Positions 46,979 to 55,207 of a stretch of 64,000 nt of DNA are shown piece after piece. This DNA comes from Caulobacterales bacterium. Its GTDB lineage: Bacteria; Pseudomonadota; Alphaproteobacteria; Caulobacterales; Aquidulcibacteraceae. Under the pieces are notes generated by a model. That model saw only the letters and a program-made list of their open reading frames with translations. It had not been told where the DNA came from and searched no databases. The stretch is taken from assembly GCA_017303355.1 (NCBI GenBank), contig JAFLCU010000014.1:1-64000 (forward strand). The letters run 5' to 3'. Made by a program: the position numbers and the translations under genes. Position 1 is the stretch's first letter. Each line of letters starts with the position of its first letter.

Positions 46979-47187
46979 GAAATCGTCTCAAGGTTCTGCG
47001 CGCCGAGCGCAATTGGAGCCAGGCGGATCTGGCCGAGAAGCTCGACGTCTCGCGTCAAAGCGTGAACGCGATCGAGACCGGCAAATACGATCCGTCGCTG
47101 CCGCTTGCGTTCAAGATCGCCGCCATTTTCGCTCTGCCGATCGAGCAAATTTTCAGCGCCGACGAAGCGGCGCAAGCCGCTGAATAG
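46975..47187 (+). CDS. Small XRE-family transcriptional regulator
   Basis: This 70-residue Cro/C1-type helix-turn-helix protein (LKVLRAERNWSQADLAEKLD, VSRQSVNAIETGKYDPSLPLAF) has almost no other domain. It belongs to the compact YozG/SinR-like group. It overlaps the upstream membrane gene by four bases and is likely to repress its own promoter at the palindrome 46411-46426. Confidence 0.9.
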   Translation: MRNRLKVLRAERNWSQADLAEKLDVSRQSVNAIETGKYDPSLPLAFKIAAIFALPIEQIFSADEAAQAAE

Positions 47188-47197
47188 GGAAGAATCC

Positions 47198-47638
47198 ATG
47201 TCTGTTCTGCCCACCTCGCAAAACAAACGCCGCGCCCTGGTGCGCAATCTGATGATCGTGATCGGCACGGCGATGCTGGCTTTGACGGTCGCGGGGCGCA
47301 CCATGGAGATCGCGGTGCACTGGCCGTTGCTGGCGCTGCTGCTGATCTTCTCGGCGCTGGCCATTCTTCAATTCGAGACGCTCGATGAGGTCGCCAAGCA
47401 GGGCCAGTACGTGGCCTGGTATTGGGGCAGCCTCCTGGGCATCGTCGTCGTGCTGGCGATCCAATTGCTGTTTAGCTTCACCGGCCAGCCGTTCTCGATC
47501 GTACAGGATGCGCTGACCCGCTGGTTCGGCGACGCCGATCCGATGACCAGTTTCCTCTCCGGCATGATGCTGACGCCCGTCCTGATGGTCGTGGGCTTCT
47601 TCGTCTGCTGGGGCGTGTTCTGGCTGCGCCGCCGCTAG
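47198..47638 (+). CDS. Hypothetical membrane protein
   Basis: This 146-residue protein has four hydrophobic segments (LMIVIGTAMLALTVAG, LLALLLIFSALAILQ, LLGIVVVLAIQLLFS, LTPVLMVVGFFVCWG) and an acidic mid-segment FETLDEVAKQGQYVAWYW. A GGAAG ribosome site precedes the ATG at 47198. It follows the XRE gene by ten bases, so it belongs to the same module. No family recognised. Confidence 0.75.
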   Translation: MSVLPTSQNKRRALVRNLMIVIGTAMLALTVAGRTMEIAVHWPLLALLLIFSALAILQFETLDEVAKQGQYVAWYWGSLLGIVVVLAIQLLFSFTGQPFSIVQDALTRWFGDADPMTSFLSGMMLTPVLMVVGFFVCWGVFWLRRR

Positions 47639-47699
47639 CGCCGCTCGCTTTCAAATTCCAGGTCGATTTCGAAGGCGCGCGAGCGCCAAGGGGAAAGTC

Positions 47700-47774
47700 A
47701 TGCTCTTCGCTTCCAAGGCGCTGCTTGCCGCGGGCTTTGCCGCGATGCTGTTGTTAATGCTCCAGCCCAGCTAG
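47700..47774 (+). CDS. Second membrane micropeptide (24 aa)
   Basis: The predicted peptide [20 protein letters not shown] ending LQPS is a single hydrophobic helix. AGGGGAAAG precedes the ATG. It closes the XRE/membrane-protein module and lies 47 bases before glyQ. It is below usual gene-finding limits, so support is moderate. Confidence 0.45.
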   Translation: MLFASKALLAAGFAAMLLLMLQPS

Positions 47775-47821
47775 CCGCCGCACTTGATCGCCGGGGCGGG
47801 CGGCTTTACCGGTCTGGCCCC

Positions 47822-48697
47822 ATGTCGCACCGCCCGCCCCGTTGTTTCCAGGACGTGATCCTGACGCTCCAGACTTACTGGGCCGAGCAGGGGTGCGCGA
47901 TCTTGCAGCCCTATGACGAGCAGGTGGGCGCGGGCACGCTGCACCCGGCGACGACGCTGCGCGCGCTGGGGCCAAAGCATTGGCGCGCGGCTTACGTGCA
48001 GCCCTCGCGCCGGCCGAAAGATGGGCGTTATGGCGAGAACCCGAACCGACTGCAGCATTATTACCAGTTCCAGGTGATCCTGAAGCCGAACCCGCCGAAC
48101 CTGCAGGAGCTCTATCTCAACTCGCTCGTGCGCATCGGTATCGATCCGCTGCTGCACGACATCCGCTTCGTCGAGGACGATTGGGAAAACCCGACTGTCG
48201 GCGCGTGGGGTTTGGGTTGGGAAGTCTGGTGCGATGGGATGGAGGTGTCCCAATACACCTACTTCCAACAAGTCGGCGGCTTGGACGTGCGCCCGGTGAG
48301 CGGCGAACTCACCTACGGGCTTGAGCGCTTGGCGATGTACGTGTTCGGCGTCGATTGCGTTTATGATCTGCCGTTCAACGATCCCGATAGCGCGACGCCG
48401 CTGACTTACGGCGATGTGTTTCTCGAAAACGAGAAGCAGCAATCGCGCTTCAATTTCGAACTGAGCGATCCAGAGCAAAATCTCCGCTGGTTTGCTGACG
48501 CAGAGGCGACGGCCAAGCGCTTGCTCGAAGCGGGCGCTGTGCTGCCGGCGTTCGATTACACGCTGAAAGCCTCGCACCTCTTCAACCTGCTCGACGCGCG
48601 CGGCGTGGTCAGCCCGACGGAACGTCAAAGCTTCATCGCCCGCGTGCGCGATCTGGCGAAAGGCTGCGCGAGCGCTTGGGCGGAGAGCCAGTCTTGA
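47822..48697 (+). CDS. glyQ: Glycine-tRNA ligase alpha subunit
   Basis: This 291-residue catalytic subunit of the alpha2-beta2 enzyme activates glycine and charges tRNA-Gly. It has [24 protein letters not shown], the class II motif region [22 protein letters not shown] and [20 protein letters not shown]. It is followed by a repeat element and a DUF559 gene before its partner glyS, so the pair is interrupted. Confidence 0.96.
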   Translation: MSHRPPRCFQDVILTLQTYWAEQGCAILQPYDEQVGAGTLHPATTLRALGPKHWRAAYVQPSRRPKDGRYGENPNRLQHYYQFQVILKPNPPNLQELYLNSLVRIGIDPLLHDIRFVEDDWENPTVGAWGLGWEVWCDGMEVSQYTYFQQVGGLDVRPVSGELTYGLERLAMYVFGVDCVYDLPFNDPDSATPLTYGDVFLENEKQQSRFNFELSDPEQNLRWFADAEATAKRLLEAGAVLPAFDYTLKASHLFNLLDARGVVSPTERQSFIARVRDLAKGCASAWAESQS

Positions 48698-48718
48698 CGC
48701 CGCACGATGACGCCAGCG

Positions 48719-48842
48719 CACCCCCGCCCCCTCGCGGGGCGGGGGCAGGGGGTGGGGGGCGTTCAAACACGCCAACCTCCGACGCGTCGGATCGCCCCCT
48801 CTCCGTCCGCTCCGCGGACACCTCCCCCGCAAGGGGGGAGGA
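48719..48842. repeat. Paired GC-hairpin element between glyQ and the DUF559 gene
   Basis: Left hairpin 48721-48745 (CCCCCGCCCC CTCG CGGGGCGGGGG) runs on to CAGGGGGTGGGGGGCG; the right half (CGCCCCCTCTCCG..CCTCCCCC GCAA GGGGGGAGG) ends at 48841. The layout and even the right-half sequence (TCCGTCCGCTCCGCGGACAC) recur at 51849-51975. Confidence 0.92.
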
Positions 48843-48924
48843 TGCGCGGCCGCGCAAGCTGGGACACGGTTGGGCGCCCGATCCCGAAGCGGGTGCTCGT
48901 CAGAAAGATCGCACGCGCACGAAA

Positions 48925-49302
48925 TTGCGTGCTCAGAGTTTGCGCAAAGAGATGACGCCGTCGGAAAAGAAGTTTTGGTTGCTTCTTCGCGAGATTGAGG
49001 GCGCGCGCTTCCGCAAGCAAGCGGCGATTGGCGATTACGTCTTCGATTTCGCGAACTACGGCGCGCGCTTGCTCATCGAGATCGACGGATCGATCCATGA
49101 GCGCGACGACGTAAAGGCGAGCGACAAGGCCAAAACAATTTACGCGATCACGCAGGGCTTCCGCGTTCTGCGTCTTGCCAACAATGATGTTTGGGATCGT
49201 CCGGCTTGGGTGCTTGCTCAAGTGCGTGAGGCGCTGGGCGCCGGCGCGTCGGATCGCCCCCCACCCCTAGCCCCGCCCCGCAAGGGGGCGGGGGACGAGT
49301 AG
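48925..49302 (+). CDS. DUF559 endonuclease-like protein
   Basis: This protein of the DUF559/VSR-like fold has LRKEMTPSEKKFWLLLREI, FRKQAAIGDYVFDFANYGAR, the acidic LLIEIDGSIHE that fits a PD-(D/E)xK-type active site, and FRVLRLANNDVWDRP. The 5' end is unclear: in-frame starts are TTG at 48676, 48694 and 48925 and ATG at 48952, and the longer versions would translate the repeat. The last codons also lie in a repeat half. The gene splits glyQ and glyS. Activity is inferred. Confidence 0.75.
   Translation: MRAQSLRKEMTPSEKKFWLLLREIEGARFRKQAAIGDYVFDFANYGARLLIEIDGSIHERDDVKASDKAKTIYAITQGFRVLRLANNDVWDRPAWVLAQVREALGAGASDRPPPLAPPRKGAGDE
49258..49300. repeat. Half GC-hairpin element at the 3' end of the DUF559 gene
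   Basis: CCCCCACCCCTAGCCCCGCCC CGCAA GGGGGCGGGG forms one hairpin. It is the mirror of the left half of the element upstream of the gene, so the DUF559 gene lies between inverted halves. The last ~13 codons of the open frame are encoded by it. Confidence 0.85.
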
Positions 49303-49305
49303 CGC

Positions 49306-51822
49306 ATGCCCCAACTGCTGATCGAACTCTTCTCCGAGGAAATTCCCGCGCGCATGCAGAAGCGTGCGGAGGAGGATTTGGCGCGGGCGCTGGGCGAGAA
49401 GCTCAAGGCGCACGGGCTTGAACCGAAGGCGGTGAAAACCTTCTCCAGTCCGCGCCGCCTGGGCGCGGTGATCGACGATCTGCCGCTAAAAGCGGTGGAT
49501 GTGAACGAAGAGAAGAAGGGCCCGCGCGTGGGGGCGCCGGAGCAAGCGCTGCAGGGCTTTCTGAAAAGCGCGGGGCTTGCCTCCATCGATCAGGCGCAAG
49601 TGGTCGAGGACAAGAAGGGCGCGTTTTACGTCGCGAAGATCGAGCGCGCTGGCCGCGCCACGGCCGAGATCGTGGCCGAGATCGTGCCGGAGATCGTGCG
49701 GGCGTTTCCGTGGCCGAAATCGATGCGCTCGGGTGAGAGCGATCTGCAATGGGTGCGCCCGCTGCATAACATCGCGTGCGTGTTCGATGGCAAGGCCGTG
49801 ACGATCGCGGTTGAAGGCGTGGGTTCGCAGGCGGTCACCTGGGGCCATCGCTTTCACGCGCCGGAAGCTTTGCCGATTACGAGTGCCGTCGATCACGCCT
49901 CGAAGCTGCGCGGCGCCAAGGTGCTGATCGAGCGCGAGGAGCGTAAGGCGATCATCCTTGAGCAAGCCCGCAAGCTCTGCGCCGCGAAAGGCCTGGAGCT
50001 GGTCGAGGATATTGGTCTGCTTGAAGAAGTGTGCGGGCTCGTGGAATGGCCGGTGACGCTGCTGGGCGATATGGATCCTGCGTTTCTCGATCTGCCGGGT
50101 GAGGTGATCCGGCTCTCGATGCGCACGCACCAGAAATATTTCGCGGTGCGCGATCCGAACAGCGGCAAGCTCGCGCCGCATTTCGTGACGGTGGCGAACG
50201 TTGAAGCGAAGGATGCCGGCTTGGCCATTGCGGCGGGCAATGCGCGCGTGCTGAGCGCGCGCCTGAACGATGCGCGCTTCTTCTGGGACACGGATAAGAA
50301 GACGCCGCTCTACACCGATGAGCGCCGTGCGAAGCTGGAGAAGATCGTCTTCCACCAGAAGCTTGGCAGCGTGTGGGATAAGGTCGAGCGCGTGAAGGCG
50401 CTGGCGGCCGAATTGTGCGCGGTCACGGGCGCGGATGTGGAAGCCGTGCAGCGCGCCGCCGAACTCGCCAAGATGGATTTGGTGACGGAGACGGTCGGCG
50501 AGTTTCCTGAGCTGCAGGGGCAGGTGGGGCGCCAGCTTTATCTGTTGGAGCTCAACTCACCCCCTCCCCGCGCGGGGAGGGGGCAGGGGGCGGGGAGAGA
50601 CACCGCCGCTTCCGATGCTGCGCGAGAGTCCGAACGCCGAGGTTCACCCCACCCCCCAGCCCCCTCCCCTCGCGGGGAGGGGGAGTCGATCGCCGCCGCG
50701 ATCGAAGACCACTACCGCCCGCTTGGGCCAAACGATCGCGTGCCGGAAGACAAAGTCGCCGTAACGCTCGCGCTGGCGGATAAGCTGGATACGCTTGTTG
50801 GGTTCTGGGCTATTGATGAGAAGCCGACGGGATCGAGTGATCCGTATGCGTTGCGGCGAGCCGGCTTAGGGCAGAACCGCAGCATCCTCAGTGGCGGCTA
50901 CAGCGTTGCGCTGCGTAATTGGATTGATCGAGCCGCGCGCGAGGTGCGGCGTTCTCTCGTGCTTCAAGTATTACGGAGAGCGACGCCACTCTTCCCATAC
51001 CTCGCGCCGGTTAGCGACGGTGGAACCATTGATCTCAATCCGCCCAAGCTCGTATGGCCGCCTGGGTTGGATCGCGACTTCGACTCTACCGACCGAGAGG
51101 AGTCTGCTCGTGCGATCGCTGACTACATCGTGGAAACGATCCCGCTGGCTCGCCCAATTCTATTCGCTGTTTGCCGAACCGGCATTCCCGTGTTTGGTGG
51201 ACCCGATGGCGACAAATGGTTGGGTGAACGTTATATCCCAGCCGAGACTGTGGATGTAGGCCAAGACGAGATTCCTGCGTGCTTTATCACTGAGGATTTG
51301 CTCTCATTCCTAGCCGATCGCCTCAAAGTTCAGCTCCGCGATCAAGGTAAGCGCCACGATCTGGTCGACGCTGTGTTCGCACTCGGCGACGACGATCTCG
51401 TCCGCATCGTCGCGCGCGTTGAGGCGCTGGATGCGTTCTTGAAAACGGAAGACGGCGCGAACTTGTTGGCGGGCTATAAGCGCGCGGCGAATATTCTCGC
51501 GGCGGAAGAGAAGAAGGGCAAATGGAGCGCGGACGAGGCTCAAGGCCAAGTCGATGCGTCCAAGCTCGCCGAGCCCGCCGAAAGGGCGCTGCACGTGGCC
51601 CTCGAAAGCGCAGTGCCGACCGCGCGGTCAGCGGTGGAGAAGGAAGAGTTCGCGTCAGCGATGAAGGCGCTCGCCGGCCTTCGCGCGCCGGTGGATCAGT
51701 TCTTCGAAAAAGTCCTGGTCAACGCCGAGGACGCCATGCTGCGCCGCAATAGACTTTTGCTGCTCTCGCGTTTACGTGAGGCGCTGTCTCAGGTAGCGGA
51801 TTTTTCGAAGATCGAGGGATGA
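49306..51822 (+). CDS. glyS: Glycine-tRNA ligase beta subunit with insertions
   Basis: This 838-residue tRNA-binding subunit partners GlyQ. Family segments include LLIELFSEEIPARMQ, LIEREERKAIILEQA, IEDHYRPLGPNDRVPEDKVAV, ADKLDTLVGFWAIDEKPTGS and the C-terminal ADRLKVQLRDQGKRHDLVDAVF. It is about 150 residues longer than usual. Residues ~418-460 are encoded by a paired GC-hairpin element inserted in frame. A second extra or diverged stretch lies at ~525-660, where the DNA looks less GC-rich than the rest of the gene. No stop interrupts the frame, so a full-length protein is expected. Whether it is fully active is not known. Confidence 0.93.
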   Translation: MPQLLIELFSEEIPARMQKRAEEDLARALGEKLKAHGLEPKAVKTFSSPRRLGAVIDDLPLKAVDVNEEKKGPRVGAPEQALQGFLKSAGLASIDQAQVVEDKKGAFYVAKIERAGRATAEIVAEIVPEIVRAFPWPKSMRSGESDLQWVRPLHNIACVFDGKAVTIAVEGVGSQAVTWGHRFHAPEALPITSAVDHASKLRGAKVLIEREERKAIILEQARKLCAAKGLELVEDIGLLEEVCGLVEWPVTLLGDMDPAFLDLPGEVIRLSMRTHQKYFAVRDPNSGKLAPHFVTVANVEAKDAGLAIAAGNARVLSARLNDARFFWDTDKKTPLYTDERRAKLEKIVFHQKLGSVWDKVERVKALAAELCAVTGADVEAVQRAAELAKMDLVTETVGEFPELQGQVGRQLYLLELNSPPPRAGRGQGAGRDTAASDAARESERRGSPHPPAPSPRGEGESIAAAIEDHYRPLGPNDRVPEDKVAVTLALADKLDTLVGFWAIDEKPTGSSDPYALRRAGLGQNRSILSGGYSVALRNWIDRAAREVRRSLVLQVLRRATPLFPYLAPVSDGGTIDLNPPKLVWPPGLDRDFDSTDREESARAIADYIVETIPLARPILFAVCRTGIPVFGGPDGDKWLGERYIPAETVDVGQDEIPACFITEDLLSFLADRLKVQLRDQGKRHDLVDAVFALGDDDLVRIVARVEALDAFLKTEDGANLLAGYKRAANILAAEEKKGKWSADEAQGQVDASKLAEPAERALHVALESAVPTARSAVEKEEFASAMKALAGLRAPVDQFFEKVLVNAEDAMLRRNRLLLLSRLREALSQVADFSKIEG
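50558..50685. repeat. Paired GC-hairpin element inside glyS
   Basis: Left hairpin 50560-50583 (C5TC4 GCGC G4AG5), then CAGGGGGCGGGGAG, a ~50-base core, CCCCACCCCCCAGC and right hairpin 50660-50683 (C5TC4 TCGC G4AG5). This is the same structure as the intergenic copies. It is read in frame as a Pro/Arg/Gly/Ser-rich segment of about 43 residues. Confidence 0.94.
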
Positions 51823-51848
51823 ACGAGCGACGCGTTGGCGCTGCATCA

Positions 51849-51975
51849 TTCCCGCCCCCTCGCGGGGCGGGGGCAGGGGGTGGGGGGCGATCATACGCTC
51901 AGGCGCCTGACGCGTCGGCCCGCCCCCCCTCCGTCCGCTCCGCGGACACCTCCCCCGCGAGGGGGGAGGATGCGC
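51849..51975. repeat. Paired GC-hairpin element after glyS
   Basis: Left hairpin 51851-51873 and right half ending at 51969 match the element at 48719-48842 very closely, with only the ~30-base core differing. It abuts a remnant of a DUF559 gene. Confidence 0.92.
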
Positions 51976-51979
51976 GACC

Positions 51980-52083
51980 GATATTCGCCATCACGCAGGG
52001 TTTCCGCGTGTTGCGTTTTGCAAATGAAGACGTGTGGGATCGACCTGCGTGGGTGCTCGCTGAAGTGCGCGCTCGCCTCGACG
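51980..52083 (+). pseudogene. DUF559 gene remnant (3' end)
   Basis: The frame encodes IFAITQGFRVLRFANEDVWD then RPAWVLAEVRARLD, closely matching the C-terminal part of the DUF559 protein at 49137-49240 (IYAITQGFRVLRLANNDVWD). The N-terminal two thirds, including the acidic active-site strand, are missing and the repeat element joins directly. A 106-codon frame (51819-52139) spans it but is mostly repeat. A non-functional relic is likely. Confidence 0.88.
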
Positions 52084-52128
52084 CCCCTCACCCCCCAACC
52101 CCCTCTCCGCAAGGGAGAGGGGGGGAGA
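52084..52128. repeat. Half GC-hairpin element upstream of ppdK
   Basis: CCCCTCACCCCCCAACCCCC continues to TCTCC GCAA GGGAGAGGGGGG. It is a single half, mirrored relative to the left half before the DUF559 remnant. It ends seven bases before the ppdK ATG, so it forms part of that gene's leader, close to its ribosome site. Confidence 0.88.
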
Positions 52129-52135
52129 GCGAGCA

Positions 52136-54802
52136 ATGACGAAGCAGTGGGTTTACGGGTTCGGCGGCGGCGAGAGCGCGGGGGACGCCTCGATGAAGGC
52201 GCTGCTCGGCGGCAAGGGCGCGAACCTGGCGGAAATGTCGAAGCTCGGGCTGCCTGTGCCGCCCGGCTTCACCATCACCACTGAAGTCTGCACCGAATTT
52301 TACGACAACAGCCGCACCTATCCGTCCGATCTCGCGGCTCAAGTCGATGCCGCGCTGGCGTCGCTGGAGAAGAAGGTCGGCAAGACGTTCGGCGACGCCG
52401 CCAATCCGCTGCTCGTCTCCGTGCGCTCCGGCTCACGCGCCTCGATGCCGGGCATGATGGATACGGTGCTGAACCTCGGCCTCAATGATGAGACGGTTGA
52501 AGGCTTGGCCAAGCTCTCGGGCGATGCGCGCTTCGCCTATGATAGCTATCGCCGCTTCATCCAGATGTATTCCGATGTCGTGCTCGAACTGGAGCACGGC
52601 GTGTTCGAGGAAATCCTCGGCACGCATAAGGACACCAACGATTATCGCTCCGACGTCGAACTCACGGCCGAGGATTGGAAGCACGTCGTCGCCGAATATA
52701 AGCGCGCGGTGCAGCGCGAGCTGGGCAAGCCGTTCCCGTCCGATCCGAAGGATCAGCTCTGGGGCGCCATCGGCGCGGTCTTCCAAAGCTGGATGAACGA
52801 TCGCGCGATCTTCTATCGCAAGCACAACAACATCCCCGAAAGCTGGGGCACGGCCGTCAATGTGCAGGCGATGGTGTTCGGCAATATGGGCGAAACCTCA
52901 GCCACGGGCGTTGCGTTCACGCGCGATCCGTCAACCGGCGAGAACCGCTTCTACGGCGAGTTTCTGATCAACGCGCAGGGCGAGGATGTCGTCGCCGGCA
53001 TCCGCACGCCGAAGGCGCTCACGAAAGCGTCGCGCTTGGCGATGAAAGAGCCGGGCGAGTCGCTTGAAGAAGCGATGCCGGACGTGTTCGGCGAATTGGT
53101 CGCCGTCTATCAAAAGCTCGAAGCGCATTATCGCGACATGCAGGACCTCGAGTTCACGGTCGAGCGCGGCGTGCTCTACATGCTGCAAACGCGCAGCGGT
53201 AAACGCACCGCCAAGGCAGCACTCAAGATCGCCGTCGATATGGCGGCCGAAGGCCTGATCACGCAGGATGAAGCGGTGCTGCGCGTCGATCCGGCGGCGC
53301 TCGATCAATTGCTGCACCCAACCATCGCGCCCGGCTACAAGCGCGACATCATCTGCAAGGGCTTGCCTGCATCGCCGGGCGCGGCTGTCGGCAAGGTCGT
53401 GTTCGACGCGGATGAGGCCGAGAAGCTCGCCGGCGAGGGCGTGGACGTGATCCTCGTGCGTGAGGAAACCAGCCCCGAAGATATTCATGGCATGCACGCC
53501 TCCAAAGCGATCGTGACGGCGCGCGGCGGCATGACCAGCCACGCGGCGGTGGTCGCGCGCGGCATGGGGCGTCCTTGCGTGTCGGGCGCGGGCGATTTGC
53601 GCATCGATATGAAGCTCGGCGAATTCCGCGCGGCGGGCCGTGTCGTCAAAGCTGGCGAGATCGTCACCGTCGATGGCTCGTCGGGTGAGTTGCTGTTTGG
53701 CGCCGCCGAGATGGTGCAGCCTGAACTCACCGGCGATTTCGGCACGCTGATGGGCTGGGCCGATAAGGCGCGTCGCATGAAGGTGCGCGCCAACGCCGAG
53801 ACGCCGTTCGACGCGGCCACGGCTGTAAAGTACGGCGCCGAAGGCATCGGCCTTTGCCGCACCGAACACATGTTCTTCGACGCCGAGCGCATCGCCGCCG
53901 TGCGCGAGATGATCCTGGCCGAAAAGCAAACCGCGCGCGTGGCCGCGCTCGACAAGCTCTTCCCGCACCAGCGCAAGGATTTCGTCGAGATATTCAACGC
54001 CATGGGCGCGCGCCCGGTGACGATCCGCTATCTTGATCCGCCGCTGCACGAATTCCTGCCGCATACGGAAGAAGATTGCGCCGATGTGGCCAAGGCGACG
54101 GGGCTCGATGCAAAGGCGTTGCTCGCGCGCTCGCGTGAGCTTGCCGAGAACAATCCGATGCTCGGTTTCCGTGGTTGCCGCTTGGCGATCGTGTTCCCGG
54201 AAATCTACGACATGCAATCGCGCGCCGTGTTCGAGGCCGCGTGCGACGTGGCCGAGAAGGGGGCCGCCCCCGTGCCGGAAATCATGATCCCGTTCGTGAT
54301 CGCCAAGAAGGAATTCGAACTGCTGAAAGCGCGCGTCGATGCGATCGCCGAAGAGGTGTTCGCCAAGCGCGGCCGCCGCGTCGAATATCTCGTCGGCACC
54401 ATGATCGAACTGCCGCGCGCGGCGCTGAAAGCGGGCGAGATCGCGGAGGCGGCCGAGTTCTTCTCGTTCGGCACCAATGATCTCACGCAGACGACGATGG
54501 GGCTCTCGCGCGACGACGCCGGCAAGTTCCTCGGAACCTATGTCGACCGCCAAGTGTTAACGAGCGATCCGTTCGTGACCGTCGACGCCGAGGGCGTTGG
54601 CGAACTCGTCGGGCTCGCCTGCGAACGGGGGCGGGCGGTTCGGCAAGGGCTGAAACTTGGCGTTTGTGGCGAGCACGGCGGCGACCCGGCGTCGGTGGCG
54701 TTCTTCGAGCGCGTGGGCCTCGATTACGTCTCTTGTTCGCCGTATCGCGTGCCGATTGCACGTCTGGCTGCCGCCCAGGCCGCCCTTGCTGGAAAGCGCT
54801 GA
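52136..54802 (+). CDS. ppdK: Pyruvate, phosphate dikinase
   Basis: This 888-residue enzyme interconverts pyruvate + ATP + phosphate with phosphoenolpyruvate + AMP + PPi. It has the ATP-grasp N-terminal domain (GGKGANLAEMSKLGLPVPPGF, SVRSGSRASMPGMMDT), the swivelling phosphohistidine domain with His469 in GGMTSHAAVVARGMGRP, and the C-terminal PEP/pyruvate barrel with Cys844 in LGVCGEHGGDP. It starts directly after a half repeat element that could affect translation. Confidence 0.97.
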   Translation: MTKQWVYGFGGGESAGDASMKALLGGKGANLAEMSKLGLPVPPGFTITTEVCTEFYDNSRTYPSDLAAQVDAALASLEKKVGKTFGDAANPLLVSVRSGSRASMPGMMDTVLNLGLNDETVEGLAKLSGDARFAYDSYRRFIQMYSDVVLELEHGVFEEILGTHKDTNDYRSDVELTAEDWKHVVAEYKRAVQRELGKPFPSDPKDQLWGAIGAVFQSWMNDRAIFYRKHNNIPESWGTAVNVQAMVFGNMGETSATGVAFTRDPSTGENRFYGEFLINAQGEDVVAGIRTPKALTKASRLAMKEPGESLEEAMPDVFGELVAVYQKLEAHYRDMQDLEFTVERGVLYMLQTRSGKRTAKAALKIAVDMAAEGLITQDEAVLRVDPAALDQLLHPTIAPGYKRDIICKGLPASPGAAVGKVVFDADEAEKLAGEGVDVILVREETSPEDIHGMHASKAIVTARGGMTSHAAVVARGMGRPCVSGAGDLRIDMKLGEFRAAGRVVKAGEIVTVDGSSGELLFGAAEMVQPELTGDFGTLMGWADKARRMKVRANAETPFDAATAVKYGAEGIGLCRTEHMFFDAERIAAVREMILAEKQTARVAALDKLFPHQRKDFVEIFNAMGARPVTIRYLDPPLHEFLPHTEEDCADVAKATGLDAKALLARSRELAENNPMLGFRGCRLAIVFPEIYDMQSRAVFEAACDVAEKGAAPVPEIMIPFVIAKKEFELLKARVDAIAEEVFAKRGRRVEYLVGTMIELPRAALKAGEIAEAAEFFSFGTNDLTQTTMGLSRDDAGKFLGTYVDRQVLTSDPFVTVDAEGVGELVGLACERGRAVRQGLKLGVCGEHGGDPASVAFFERVGLDYVSCSPYRVPIARLAAAQAALAGKR

Positions 54803-55207
54803 CGGGCGCCAGAAACCGTATTTGACGTTGCGTAAGTCGCCTGCGCGACCGCGACCGGCCGTCGCGGCCAAATTCGCCTTTTCGGTGAACTGGCACGCCC
54901 CTCGCAAGACTTTGGCGGGTTTGGGCTTTCTCGGCGTGACCGATGGGTCGCACCGGGACGGTGAAGTCAGCCAGATCAAGCGGGAGCGGCGACTATGAAC
55001 AAAAAGTCAATCGCCCCTCGGGCGTCGGTCCTGTATCCCCGCCAAGCTCGGCCGCAGGTTATTGGTCGAACGAAACAAACTCGGCTGTTGCAGTTCTTCT
55101 GGCGATTACTTGTGCCAAAACTGGACGGCGTTAAGCGGGGCTTAATGCATTTATCGTTGTTCTGGCGTCGACTGGCTATCTTTGCGGGTTCAATTCGGAC
55201 GCAGGTG
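54803..55207. other. Intergenic region with CtrA box, ppdK to cell-wall hydrolase
   Basis: About 400 bases. A 7-bp hairpin (54849-54855 with 54861-54867) lies near the ppdK stop but lacks a T-run. 55,000-55,200 looks AT-richer than the flanking genes and carries a CtrA box at 55131-55145. The hydrolase frame is open from 54995 with a fair ribosome site (GGGAG), so part of this region might be coding; I favour promoter DNA. Confidence 0.55.
55131..55145 (+). promoter_or_regulatory. CtrA binding box
   Basis: TTAA-GCGGGGC-TTAA matches the CtrA consensus TTAA-N7-TTAA exactly at its fixed positions. It lies 62 bases before the chosen ATG of a cell-wall hydrolase gene, in AT-richer DNA. CtrA is the cell-cycle master regulator of Caulobacterales. 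Confidence 0.7.

Noticed and set aside
48676..48924. Long TTG-initiated version of the DUF559 protein
   Set aside because: Its first ~60 residues are encoded by the hairpin element and overlap glyQ; no homologous N-terminus is expected.
51819..52139. 106-codon frame after glyS as an intact gene
   Set aside because: It is repeat sequence plus a DUF559 C-terminal relic, lacking the catalytic part.
54995..55207. N-terminal 71-codon extension of the SleB-like hydrolase
   Set aside because: The DNA looks AT-richer than the gene body and contains a CtrA box; the extension is basic with no family similarity. Kept as an alternative start only.
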